This document shows, in pieces, positions 44,428 to 52,996 of a stretch of 64,000 bases of DNA. This stretch comes from Marinimicrobium sp038419845 (lineage in GTDB: Bacteria; Pseudomonadota; Gammaproteobacteria; Pseudomonadales; Cellvibrionaceae), in NCBI RefSeq assembly GCF_038419845.1, contig NZ_JBCAQT010000001.1:186001-250000 (forward strand), read 5' to 3'. Both the position numbers and the translations under genes were made by a program. Each line of letters starts with the position of its first letter. Position 1 is the stretch's first letter. Under the pieces are notes generated by a model. That model did not search any database. It was given only the letters and a program-made list of their open reading frames with translations, and had not been told where the DNA came from.

Positions 44428-44517
44428 AAAAAGGGGACGGAGGGACTTTTTTTTGACCAAATTGGTCAATTTTTAGTCCCTCCGTCCCCTTTTTGTGGTC
44501 CCTCCGTCCCCTTTTTG
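44428..44517. repeat. Large G-rich inverted repeat (REP/RAYT-type) with an extra half-unit
   Basis: A 20-bp arm with core GGGGACGGAGGGACT (44428-44447) is exactly complementary to 44475-44494, with a palindromic centre TTGACCAAATTGGTCAA. A third copy of the right arm follows at 44498-44517. I recall this G-rich arm as a common dispersed element in gammaproteobacteria linked to REP-associated transposases. It also acts as a plausible bidirectional terminator between convergent genes, since both sides end in T runs. Confidence 0.75.
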
Positions 44518-44522
44518 TGGGG

Positions 44523-47048
44523 TCAGTCGGGCCAGGCGATGAGGCGGTTTTCGGCGGGTAGGTGGGCGTCGGGGTGGTGGGCGATGACCCTGGGCGTGAA
44601 GTCTTCGGGGGCGCGTGTAGTGGGGATGCGGCCCTGGTAGCGGTAGGCGTTGGTGGAGCCCTCCAGGGGGTGAGCCAGCTTCAGATCCAGGGTGATGGCC
44701 TCGTGGTGGGGGCGGGGGTCGGCAATGAGCTGGACGCGGACCGCATCGGGGCAGATGCCGCCCAGGTAAATATTGACGCTGACCTCCTGCTGTTCTCCCG
44801 CCGCCTCAAACTGCGGGTCCCCGATGTGAATTTCATGCCAGTGTTGGTGCAGGGTTTCCTGCCACTGATACAGCTCCCGGGCCAGGGCGCCCTGCTCAGC
44901 CTGGCGCGCGCGTATGGATTGTCCCGCCTGCAGGTAAAACCGCTCCATATAGTCGCGGATCATCCGGTTGCAGCTGAACCGGGGGGTGAGTTGGGCCATG
45001 CTTGCGCGCATGCGCTTGAGCCACTCCCGGGGCAGGTTGTCCTTGTCCCGTTGATAGAAGAGGGGAGCGATTTCCTGCTCCAGCAGTTGGTACAGTTGCT
45101 CGGCGTCCCGGGCGTCCAGTTCGCCACTCTGCTTTTCATCCGTGTGGTCCTCACCCTGACCCAGGGCCCAGCCCAGCCCGGGCTCGTAGGCCTCGGCCCA
45201 CCAGCCATCCAGAATGGACAGGTTCAGCCCGCCGTTGACCAGCGTTTTCATGCCACTGGTGCCGCTGGCTTCCCAGGGGCGGCGCGGGGTATTGAGCCAG
45301 ATGTCGACCCCCTGGATCAGGTGTTGCGCCAACTCGATGTCGTAGTCCTCAAGCAGTACCACCCGGTGACGAACATCCTGGCGCTGGGCAAAGTGATGCC
45401 AGGTCTGCAGGGCATTTTTGCCCCAGTCATCGGCCGGGTGGGCCTTGCCCGCGATCAACAGCTGCACCGGATGACGGGCGTGGTTGAGCAGCCTTGCCAG
45501 GCGCTCGGGGTCGCTGAGCAACAGGGCGGGGCGCTTGTATTGGGCGAAGCGGCGGGCAAAGCCGATGGTGAGCAGGTTGGGGTCCAGTGGGCGCTCGGCA
45601 TACACGGCACACTGCCCTGGCCCCGCCTCCCGGCGCCACTGGTGTGACAGGCGCTCGCGCGCATAGTCGACCAGGCGCGCACGGTCCTGGCCGGCCATGT
45701 GCCAGAGGCGTTTATCCTCAAGCTGGTCGAACAGGGCCGGAGACATTTCCGCCAGATCCTGGCGCCAGCGGTCTTTGCCAAAGAGCCGCTCCCACTCGCT
45801 GTCAACGCGGTTGGAGTCCCAGGTGGGCACGTGAACCCCGTTGGTGACGTGACCGACCGGCACTTCGCGCTCGGGCCAGCGGGGATAGAGCGACTGGAAA
45901 ATTCTCTGGCTGACCCGGCCGTGTAGCTCACTCACGCCATTGCTGTAGGCGCAGGTATTGGTGGCCAGGTAGGCCATGTTGAATGGCTCCTGGTCATTGT
46001 CGGGATGGGCGCGACCGAGCGCCATCAGTTGCTCGAGCGAGACATCCAGGTGATGGGCAAACTCGGCAATGTAGCGGTGCAGCAGATGCGGCGGGTAGCG
46101 GTCAAAGCCTGCTTCCACCGGAGTGTGGGTGGTGAAGAGGTTGCCGCCGCGAGTGGCCCATAGCGCTTCGTCAAAACTGCAGTGGTGCCGCTGCCGGTAG
46201 CAGCGGATGCGCTCGAGGGTGGCGAAGGCGGCGTGGCCTTCGTTCAGGTGACACACATAGCGGTGCAGTCCCAGTTCTTCCACCAGGCGCCAGCCGCAAA
46301 TTCCCAGCGCGATTTCCTGAACCAGGCGCAGCTCGGTGCTGCCGCCATAGAGCTTGCTGGTGATGCTGCGGTCGGCGGCGCGGTTGCGCGGGTCGTTGCT
46401 ATCGAGAAGGTAGAGGGTGACCCGCCCGACCTGCACCTGCCAGACGCGAAAGCGTACACGGCGGCATAAAAATTCGGTGTCGATATGCAGCCAACTACCG
46501 TCTTCGGCGCGCAGGGGTTTGAGGGGCAGGCTGCCCGGGTCGTTGAACAGGTAGGTTTCCTGTTGCCGACCGTCGTCATTGAAGCTCTGGTGAAAATAGC
46601 CCTCCTGATAGAACAGGCCCACGCCAATCAGCGGCACACCCAGATCACTGGCGGTCTTGAGGTAGTCGCCGGCGAGCATGCCCAGGCCGCCCGCGTACAG
46701 CGGCAGGGCGTCGCACAGACCAAACTCCATGCTCAGGTAGGCGATGCCCTCAATCGGGGCTTGCGGGTACTGGCGCTGATACCAGCTGGGCTCGTTCAGG
46801 TAGGTGTGGCGCGCTTCGATCAGGGCATTGAGCTGCTCCAGAAAATCCATGTCATTGGCCAGCGCATGCAGCCGCTCGTCGCTGGTGAGGTTGAGCACAT
46901 CCACCGGGTTCTGGGTGCGGGTCCAGATGTCTTCATTGATCTGGCGCCAGAGTTGATCACTGTCGTGATTCCAGCTCCAGTGCAGGTCCAGCGCCAGTTC
47001 GCGCAGCACGCTTAGTGGGTCGGGTAGGGGACGATCAAACAGAGGCAT
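44523..47048 (-). CDS. glgP: Alpha-glucan (glycogen/maltodextrin) phosphorylase
   Basis: An 841-residue enzyme of the TIGR02094-type alpha-glucan phosphorylase family, which releases glucose-1-phosphate from glycogen or starch-like chains using PLP. It has the front domain (LDLHWSWNHDSDQLW) and the conserved AYLSMEFGLCDALPLYAGGL. The PLP region is S-G-T-S-G-M-K-T-L-V-N-G-G-L-N, with Lys as PLP ligand. This subfamily is distinct from classical GlgP/MalP. The ATG at 47046-47048 overlaps the end of the upstream P-type ATPase gene by 14 bp and lacks a visible ribosome site, so translational coupling is likely. It is the last gene of ldhA-ATPase-glgP. Confidence 0.9.
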   Translation of the reverse strand: MPLFDRPLPDPLSVLRELALDLHWSWNHDSDQLWRQINEDIWTRTQNPVDVLNLTSDERLHALANDMDFLEQLNALIEARHTYLNEPSWYQRQYPQAPIEGIAYLSMEFGLCDALPLYAGGLGMLAGDYLKTASDLGVPLIGVGLFYQEGYFHQSFNDDGRQQETYLFNDPGSLPLKPLRAEDGSWLHIDTEFLCRRVRFRVWQVQVGRVTLYLLDSNDPRNRAADRSITSKLYGGSTELRLVQEIALGICGWRLVEELGLHRYVCHLNEGHAAFATLERIRCYRQRHHCSFDEALWATRGGNLFTTHTPVEAGFDRYPPHLLHRYIAEFAHHLDVSLEQLMALGRAHPDNDQEPFNMAYLATNTCAYSNGVSELHGRVSQRIFQSLYPRWPEREVPVGHVTNGVHVPTWDSNRVDSEWERLFGKDRWRQDLAEMSPALFDQLEDKRLWHMAGQDRARLVDYARERLSHQWRREAGPGQCAVYAERPLDPNLLTIGFARRFAQYKRPALLLSDPERLARLLNHARHPVQLLIAGKAHPADDWGKNALQTWHHFAQRQDVRHRVVLLEDYDIELAQHLIQGVDIWLNTPRRPWEASGTSGMKTLVNGGLNLSILDGWWAEAYEPGLGWALGQGEDHTDEKQSGELDARDAEQLYQLLEQEIAPLFYQRDKDNLPREWLKRMRASMAQLTPRFSCNRMIRDYMERFYLQAGQSIRARQAEQGALARELYQWQETLHQHWHEIHIGDPQFEAAGEQQEVSVNIYLGGICPDAVRVQLIADPRPHHEAITLDLKLAHPLEGSTNAYRYQGRIPTTRAPEDFTPRVIAHHPDAHLPAENRLIAWPD

Positions 47049-49776
47049 GGCGGCGGCTCGCAAAGTGACGGATCAGCAGTTTTTCCAGCTCCACCAGAAA
47101 CAGGATGGGGCTGGTGACCAGGAGCATGAGTAACCAGTGTGACGCTGACAGCGGGGCCAGGCCAAACAGGGTCTGACTGGCGGGCCAGTAAGTGAACGCC
47201 AGCTGTAATAACAGTACCAGGCCGATGGCCCATAACGTGGGGCGCACGCCGAGCCAGTAGCGAGTGTGCCAGATTGAATCGCTCAGGGTCCGGGCACTCA
47301 ACAGGTAAAAGATTTCAAACATCACCAGAGCATTGACCGCGAGGGTGCGCGCCAGTGCCAGATTGTCAGAGCGGCCCAGCTCCCGGTTGAACAATACAAA
47401 GACCGTGATCGCACCCAGGCCGCCCACCGTCAGCACCCGGTAGAGCAGAGCGCCGGTAATCAGTCCCTGCCCGCGCGGTCGCGGTGGTCGCTGCATGATA
47501 TTCGCCTCGCTCTGCTCAAACGCCAGTGCCAGTGCCAGGGTCACAGCGGTGACCATATTGACCCACAGAATCTGCACGGGGGTGATGGGTAACATCCAGC
47601 CGAACAGAATGGCCAACACGATCACGCTGGCCTGAGCCAGATTGGTGGGCAGAATGAACGCGATGGCCTTGACGATATTATCGTACACGGTGCGCCCTTC
47701 TGCCACGGCCCGGGCAATGGTGGCGAAGTTGTCGTCGGTCAGGACAAAGTCCGAGGCCTCCTTGGCCGCATCGGTGCCTTTCTGCCCCATGGCGATGCCG
47801 ATGTTAGCGGTGCGCAGGGCTGGGGCATCGTTGACGCCATCGCCGGTCATGGCCACGGTGTGCCGCTGCTTTTGCAGTGCTTCCACCAGTTGCAGTTTGT
47901 TGGCGGGGCTGGTGCGGGCAAAAATATCCGCCGCCTCCACAATGGCTTCGCGGGCGGGCTGGTCCAGTTGATCCAGCTCGGCACCGGTGACCACCCGCTC
48001 GGCCTTCAATCCAAGTTCCCGACCGATGGCCGCCGCCGTCACCGGATTATCCCCGGTGATCATCAATACCCGGATGCCGGCCCGGTGACACTGGGCGATG
48101 GCGTCGATGGCCTCCGGACGGGGCGGGTCGCTGATGCCAACCAGTGCCACCATGATCAGGCCGGCCTCCATATGATCGTGGTTCACAGCGCTCTGCTCGT
48201 CCGCCACGGGCTTGCGGGCAAGCGCCATGACGCGCATGCCTCGCTGGGCCAGGTGCTCCATTTCACTCTGCCAATAATCCCGGTCCAGAGGCTCCGGGCC
48301 CTCCGGGCCCAGCTGTTGATCGCAGAGCTCGATCAGCCGGTCGGGTGCGCCCTTGATGGCCATTTCCCGCTCACCCTCGGGGTTGTCGTGCAGGCTCGCC
48401 ATGTAGCGCTTTTCGGTTTCAAAGGGCAGGGTGTCCAGGCGCGGGCAGTCGTTGCGGCAGCGTTCGGTTTCCAGCCCCTGTTTGAGGGCGAAGACCAGCA
48501 GTGCGCCTTCGGTCGGGTCGCCGTGCAAGTGCCAGGTGTCGTCTTCCTGCGTCAGGTTGGCGTCATTGCACAGTAGCGCGATTCGGCCGGCGGTGGCGAG
48601 CAGCTGGGCTTCGTCCTCCGTGTGCGCCTTCTCGCCGCCCGGGTCGCTGAGCTCGATCTGGCCTTCGGGCACGTAGCCCTCGCCAGAGACGTCGTAGCGC
48701 CGCCGGCTGGTGGCGACGGCTCGTGCGGTCATGGCATTGGCGGTGAGGGTGCCGGTTTTATCCGAGCAGATGACGTCCACCGAGCCTAGCACTTCGACCG
48801 CTGGCAGGCGTCGGACCAGGGCCCGCTTGCGCGCCATTCGCTCCACGCCCAAGGCCAGGGTGATGGTGACCACGGCGGGCAACCCCTCGGGAATGGCGGC
48901 CACGGCAATGCCGATTGCCCCCTGGAACAGCTCGGCCAGCGGCTGGCCGTGCAGCCAGAACCCGAGTGCGGCGGTAAGACCGGTGACCAGCAGGATCACG
49001 CCGGTGAGCTGGCCGGCAAAACGGCGCAGCTGCTGTTGCAGTGGGGTTTCGGTCAGGGTGACGTTCTGCACCATCTGGTTGATGGCGCCGATCTCGGTGC
49101 GCCGCCCGGTCTGGGTGACCAGGCCGCGACCGTTGCCATAGCTGATCAGTGTGCCCATGTAGGCCATACCGCTGCGCTCGGCCAGGGGCGTGTCGGCTGC
49201 CACCGCCGCCGTGGTTTTCTCCGCAGCCTGCGACTCCCCGGTCAGCATGGCTTCGTCGCAGCGCAGGTTTTTGCTTTCAATCAGGCGCATGTCGGCAGGC
49301 ACCCGGTCGCCGGGTTGCAGCAATACGATATCGCCCGGTACCAGCTCGCGACTGTCGAGGGTGAGGGTGGCGCCATCGCGCACCACCAGGCAGTGGCTGC
49401 GACTCAGATCCATGATCGCCCGCAGTGCCTTTTCGGCTTTGCCTTCCTGCAGAAAACCGATGACGGCATTGATCAGCACCACGGCGGCGATCACCCCGGC
49501 ATCGACCCAGTGACCGATGGTCAGGCTGATGCCCGCGCTGACCAGAAGTACATAGATGAACAGGTTGTGAAACTGGCGCAGCAGACGCCGCCAGTTGGGG
49601 GTGGGCGGGGTCACCGGCAGTTGGTTGTCGCCCCAATGTTGTTGCTGCTCGCGTGCCTGCTCTGAAGACAGCCCTCGGGCGCTGCTGTTGAGCGTCGCAA
49701 AGAGTGCCTCGGGGGATTGTTGGTGGGGCTGCGTCAGAGCGGCCTCAGTTTGATCCTGTGTGGAGGCGTTGGCCAT
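47035..49776 (-). CDS. P2-type cation-transporting ATPase
   Basis: A 913-residue inner-membrane pump of the calcium/sodium-type P2 ATPases. An N-terminal cation-ATPase domain (S-P-E-A-L-F-A-T-L) is followed by the actuator motif L-T-G-E-S, the membrane segment AAIPEGLPAVVTITLALG with the PEGL signature of P2A pumps, the phosphorylation site C-S-D-K-T-G-T-L-T, the hinge T-G-D-G-V-N-D-A-P and a C-terminal membrane bundle. Whether it moves calcium, sodium or protons cannot be read directly. It starts 8 bp after the ldhA stop and overlaps glgP, so all three form an operon that may respond to low oxygen. Confidence 0.9.
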   Translation of the reverse strand: MANASTQDQTEAALTQPHQQSPEALFATLNSSARGLSSEQAREQQQHWGDNQLPVTPPTPNWRRLLRQFHNLFIYVLLVSAGISLTIGHWVDAGVIAAVVLINAVIGFLQEGKAEKALRAIMDLSRSHCLVVRDGATLTLDSRELVPGDIVLLQPGDRVPADMRLIESKNLRCDEAMLTGESQAAEKTTAAVAADTPLAERSGMAYMGTLISYGNGRGLVTQTGRRTEIGAINQMVQNVTLTETPLQQQLRRFAGQLTGVILLVTGLTAALGFWLHGQPLAELFQGAIGIAVAAIPEGLPAVVTITLALGVERMARKRALVRRLPAVEVLGSVDVICSDKTGTLTANAMTARAVATSRRRYDVSGEGYVPEGQIELSDPGGEKAHTEDEAQLLATAGRIALLCNDANLTQEDDTWHLHGDPTEGALLVFALKQGLETERCRNDCPRLDTLPFETEKRYMASLHDNPEGEREMAIKGAPDRLIELCDQQLGPEGPEPLDRDYWQSEMEHLAQRGMRVMALARKPVADEQSAVNHDHMEAGLIMVALVGISDPPRPEAIDAIAQCHRAGIRVLMITGDNPVTAAAIGRELGLKAERVVTGAELDQLDQPAREAIVEAADIFARTSPANKLQLVEALQKQRHTVAMTGDGVNDAPALRTANIGIAMGQKGTDAAKEASDFVLTDDNFATIARAVAEGRTVYDNIVKAIAFILPTNLAQASVIVLAILFGWMLPITPVQILWVNMVTAVTLALALAFEQSEANIMQRPPRPRGQGLITGALLYRVLTVGGLGAITVFVLFNRELGRSDNLALARTLAVNALVMFEIFYLLSARTLSDSIWHTRYWLGVRPTLWAIGLVLLLQLAFTYWPASQTLFGLAPLSASHWLLMLLVTSPILFLVELEKLLIRHFASRRHASV

Positions 49777-49784
49777 GGCAATCC

Positions 49785-50780
49785 TCAGTCAATGGAACAG
49801 ACGCGGTCCATCTCACCCTGTTCAAAATGGGTGATGTTGGCCAGTGTGGTTTCGGCGATGGCGGAGAGCGCCTCGCGGGTAAAGAAGGCCTGGTGACCGG
49901 TGATCACCACATTGGGAAAGGTGATCAGGCGGGCGAAGACATCGTCCTGCAGCAGCTGATTGGAGTGATCCTCAAAAAACAGGTCTCCCTCTTCTTCGTA
50001 GACGTCCAGGCCCAGATAGCCGATTTTCTGGGATTTGAGCCCGACTACGACCGCCCGGGTATCAATCAGTCCGCCACGCCCGGTGTTGATCAGCATCACA
50101 CCGGTTTTCATCTGCGCCAGGGCCTGCTTGTTGATCATGTGGTGGTTGTCCGGGGTCAGCGGACAGTGCAGGGAGATGATGTCGGCCTGGGGCCAGATCT
50201 GTTCCAGTGACAGGTATTCCACACCCCGGTCTACCAGTGTCTGGTTAGGGTAGGGGTCATAGGCAACCACCCGACAGCCGATGCCCAGCATGATATCGGC
50301 GAAGATGCGACCGATTTTACCGGTGCCGATCACCGCCAGGGTCTTGCCCGCCAGATCAAAGCCCAGCAGACCGTTCAGGGAGTAGTCGTTCTCCCGGACC
50401 CGGTGGTAGGCGCGATGCAGTTGCCGGTTGAGCATGAGAATCAGCCCCAGGGTGTGCTCGGCGATGGCGTGGGGGGAGTATTCCGGCACCCGGGCCAGGG
50501 TGAGGCCCAGCGCCCGGGCTCTGTCCAGGTCAACCTGATTGAAACCCGCACAGCGCAGCGCAATCAACTTCACGCCCTGCTTGGCCAGTTGCTCGAGAAC
50601 CGGAGCGTCCAGCTGGTCGTTGACGAAGCAGCATACGGCCTGGCAATCCTGCGCCAGAAGCGCGCTGTTGGGCTTGAGCGCCACCTCGTGGTAGACAAAC
50701 TCGTGCCGGCCCTGATTGGCCTGCTCGAGATGATCGCGGTCATAGGGTTTGGTGCTGAAAACGGCGACTTTCATGCTCAT
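49785..50780 (-). CDS. ldhA: Fermentative D-lactate dehydrogenase (2-hydroxyacid dehydrogenase)
   Basis: A 331-residue NAD-dependent enzyme reducing pyruvate to D-lactate, close in length to E. coli LdhA (329). Features are the front M-K-V-A-V-F-S-T-K-P-Y-D, catalytic Arg in I-A-L-R-C-A-G-F-N-Q-V-D, the nucleotide site VIGTGKIGRIFADIMLGIGC, the Glu in G-L-D-V-Y-E-E-E and His in V-V-I-T-G-H-Q-A-F-F. The start at 50778-50780 follows AAAGGAG; in-frame codons further upstream are not conserved. An Anr-like box is about 61 bp upstream. It leads the operon with the P-type ATPase and alpha-glucan phosphorylase, which together suggest fermentation of stored glucan. Confidence 0.92.
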   Translation of the reverse strand: MSMKVAVFSTKPYDRDHLEQANQGRHEFVYHEVALKPNSALLAQDCQAVCCFVNDQLDAPVLEQLAKQGVKLIALRCAGFNQVDLDRARALGLTLARVPEYSPHAIAEHTLGLILMLNRQLHRAYHRVRENDYSLNGLLGFDLAGKTLAVIGTGKIGRIFADIMLGIGCRVVAYDPYPNQTLVDRGVEYLSLEQIWPQADIISLHCPLTPDNHHMINKQALAQMKTGVMLINTGRGGLIDTRAVVVGLKSQKIGYLGLDVYEEEGDLFFEDHSNQLLQDDVFARLITFPNVVITGHQAFFTREALSAIAETTLANITHFEQGEMDRVCSID

Positions 50781-50834
50781 TGGGCTCCTTTGAATCGTCA
50801 GTCTAGAGTATAGGGCAAACGGCGAGCCGGGTTG

Positions 50835-50848
50835 TTGATTTAACGCAA
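50835..50848 (-). promoter_or_regulatory. Anr/FNR-like box upstream of ldhA
   Basis: TTGATTTAACGCAA has a perfect left half and a C-A-A right half (8 of 10 consensus positions of TTGAT-N4-ATCAA). Its centre is about 61 bp upstream of the ldhA ATG. It also lies about 140 bp upstream of the xylanase gene on the other strand. Confidence 0.5.
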
Positions 50849-50980
50849 GCGCCGGGCCTGGCCCAGCCTCCCTGGCGAACGGCTTCGGGGGAACAGAGCA
50901 GCAGCCCCGGATCTTTGATATAGTGGATATGACTTTTAGTCTCTGGATAATGAAAAAAGCCAACCAAGAGGTATCTCTCC

Positions 50981-52150
50981 ATGAAGCTCCCGTTATCACT
51001 CCCCGTCACGCTGGCCGCTGCAGCGGTACTGCTGGCCGGTTGCCAGCAGGCCCCGGTGCAGGACGCCGAACCGGTGGCCGATTCGCTCAAAACCGCCTAC
51101 CAGGATGCGTTCATGGTGGGGTCGGCCCTGAATGAAGCCATTCCCGCCGGTGAAGATGAGCGCTCGGCTGACATCGTCCGTCAGCACTTCAATACCATCA
51201 CAGTGGAAAACGTGATGAAAAACGAAGAGATTCACCCCGAGCCCGGCGTTTACCGTTTCGGTCCCGCCGACGAGTTTGTGGAATTCGGGGAAGAGAACGA
51301 CATGTTCATCATCGGTCACACGCTGGTCTGGCACAACCAGACGCCCGCCTGGTTTTTTCAGGATGATCAGGGCGAGACCAATACCCCCGAGGCCCAGGCC
51401 GAGCGCATGCGCAAGCACATCGAAGTGGTCGCGGGCCGCTATGCCGGTCGGGTGCATGCCTGGGATGTGGTGAACGAGGTGATTGCCGATGACGGCTCCT
51501 ACCGGCCTACCACCTGGGTCAATGGCATCGGCTCAGGCGATGAGCTGGTCAGGTTGGCGTTCAAGTATGCCAGTGAGTATGCCCCCGAGGCGGAGCTGTA
51601 TTACAACGACTTCAATGCCTGGCGTCCGGAAAAGCGCGACGGCATTGTGCGCATGGTGAAAATGCTGCAGGAAGCGGGCATCAAGATTGATGGCATCGGC
51701 ATCCAGGGGCATTGGGGGCTGAACTTCCCCAAAACCGAATACATCGAAGACGCCATTGACGCCTACGCCGAGCTGGGCGTGAAAGTGATGATTACCGAAC
51801 TGGACGTGGATGTGCTGCCCCTGACCCGTGAAGGTCAGATTATTGGCACGGGCATGATGCATCCCCAATTCCAGAACGAAGAGTTCAAGGAGTATCTGGA
51901 TCCCTATCCGGACGGGTTGCCGGAGGATGTTCAACAGCAGTTGACCGAACGCTGGGCCGAACTGTTTGAAATTTTTTATCGCAAGCGCGACAAGATTGAT
52001 CGTGTCACACTCTGGGGCGTGACCGACAGCATGTCCTGGAAGAGCGACTATCCGATTCCGAACCGGACCAACTATCCGTTGCTGTTCAACCGCGACGGCA
52101 GTGCCAAGCCGGCGGTGGACGCCCTGCTCCGGATTCCCAATAAGCACTGA
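50981..52150 (+). CDS. GH10 endo-1,4-beta-xylanase, lipoprotein
   Basis: A 389-residue enzyme of glycoside hydrolase family 10 that cleaves internal xylan linkages with retention. The lipobox L-A-G-C21 with Gln at +2 predicts an outer-membrane anchor. The catalytic acid/base is E166 in W-D-V-V-N-E-V and the nucleophile is E273 in I-T-E-L-D-V-D. Substrate-site residues are seen in N-T-I-T-V-E-N-V-M-K, G-H-T-L-V-W-H-N-Q and L-W-G-V-T-D. There is no carbohydrate-binding module. The membrane anchor suggests use on imported or surface-held oligosaccharides. The ATG follows AAGAGG-type sequence. A strong hairpin terminator follows, shared with the converging wrbA gene. Confidence 0.95.
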   Translation: MKLPLSLPVTLAAAAVLLAGCQQAPVQDAEPVADSLKTAYQDAFMVGSALNEAIPAGEDERSADIVRQHFNTITVENVMKNEEIHPEPGVYRFGPADEFVEFGEENDMFIIGHTLVWHNQTPAWFFQDDQGETNTPEAQAERMRKHIEVVAGRYAGRVHAWDVVNEVIADDGSYRPTTWVNGIGSGDELVRLAFKYASEYAPEAELYYNDFNAWRPEKRDGIVRMVKMLQEAGIKIDGIGIQGHWGLNFPKTEYIEDAIDAYAELGVKVMITELDVDVLPLTREGQIIGTGMMHPQFQNEEFKEYLDPYPDGLPEDVQQQLTERWAELFEIFYRKRDKIDRVTLWGVTDSMSWKSDYPIPNRTNYPLLFNRDGSAKPAVDALLRIPNKH

Positions 52151-52170
52151 ACATAACAGGCATCAACACT

Positions 52171-52208
52171 AAAAAGCCGCCCCTGCAAAACAGGGGCGGC
52201 TTTTTTTT
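52171..52208. terminator. Bidirectional Rho-independent terminator between xylanase and wrbA
   Basis: The perfect 10-bp stem GCCGCCCCTG/CAGGGGCGGC (52176-52200) has a CAAAA loop. It is flanked by A5 on the left and T8 on the right, so it can end transcription from both convergent genes. Confidence 0.93.
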
Positions 52209-52238
52209 GTGGCTGTTGCAACAGGATGCTAGCGACAA

Positions 52239-52841
52239 TCAGGCACTCTGTTTTTTCGCAATCTCGGCCACGTGCTTGCCCTGATAGCGGGCAATGGTCA
52301 GCTCATTCTCCGAGGGCTGCCGGCTGCCATCGCCACTGGCCAGGGTGCTGGCGCCATAGGGTGTGCCGCCGGTAATCTCATCCATATTGGCCAACTCCGG
52401 GCAGGAGTAGGGAATACCGGTGATGATCATGCCGTGGTGGAGCAGGGTGGTGTGGAAAGAGGTGATAGTGGTTTCCTGTCCGCCGTGCTGGGTGGCGGTG
52501 GAGGTAAACACGCTGCCCACTTTTCCGGCCAGTTTGCCCTGCGCCCAGAGGCCGCCGGTCTGGTCGAGGAAGTTGCGCATCTGACCACACATGTTGCCAA
52601 AGCGGGTGGGTGTGCCAAAGATGATGGCATCGTAATCGGCCAATTCATCGGGCTTGGCGACGGGTGCATCCTGATCGAGCTCGGCGCCCGCATTGCGTGC
52701 CACATCTTCGGGCATGGTTTCCGGCACGCGCTTGAGTGTGACTTCAATACCTTGCACGCCCTTGGCGCCTTCGGCAATGGCGTTGGCCATGGTTTCAATA
52801 TGGCCATACATGCTGTAGTACAGAACAAGTACCTTGGTCAT
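52239..52841 (-). CDS. wrbA: NAD(P)H:quinone oxidoreductase, WrbA type
   Basis: A 200-residue flavodoxin-like enzyme that reduces quinones by two electrons, limiting semiquinone stress. The FMN phosphate loop is Y-Y-S-M-Y-G-H-I-E-T-M-A. The flavin-ring region is GTPTRFGNMCGQMRNFLDQT, and the signature S-T-A-T-Q-H-G-G-Q-E-T-T follows. The end P-Y-G-A-S-T-L-A-S-G-D-G-S-R-Q-P is also typical. Length and motifs are normal. The ATG follows AAAGGAG. It lies 155 bp downstream of copA on the same strand. Confidence 0.95.
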   Translation of the reverse strand: MTKVLVLYYSMYGHIETMANAIAEGAKGVQGIEVTLKRVPETMPEDVARNAGAELDQDAPVAKPDELADYDAIIFGTPTRFGNMCGQMRNFLDQTGGLWAQGKLAGKVGSVFTSTATQHGGQETTITSFHTTLLHHGMIITGIPYSCPELANMDEITGGTPYGASTLASGDGSRQPSENELTIARYQGKHVAEIAKKQSA

Positions 52842-52996
52842 GACAATCTCCTTTAAGTGAACAACATCGAAAGTCGTGTTGATGCGCGAAACAGTAGCAA
52901 GCGGCGAGCTGGTCGCGCAAGCGAGTGCCTGTCGCCGCTTTACGTTTGTTTACGCTTCGCGTTTTGTGGTCGATCATCCCTGAACATTGAAGAGGG

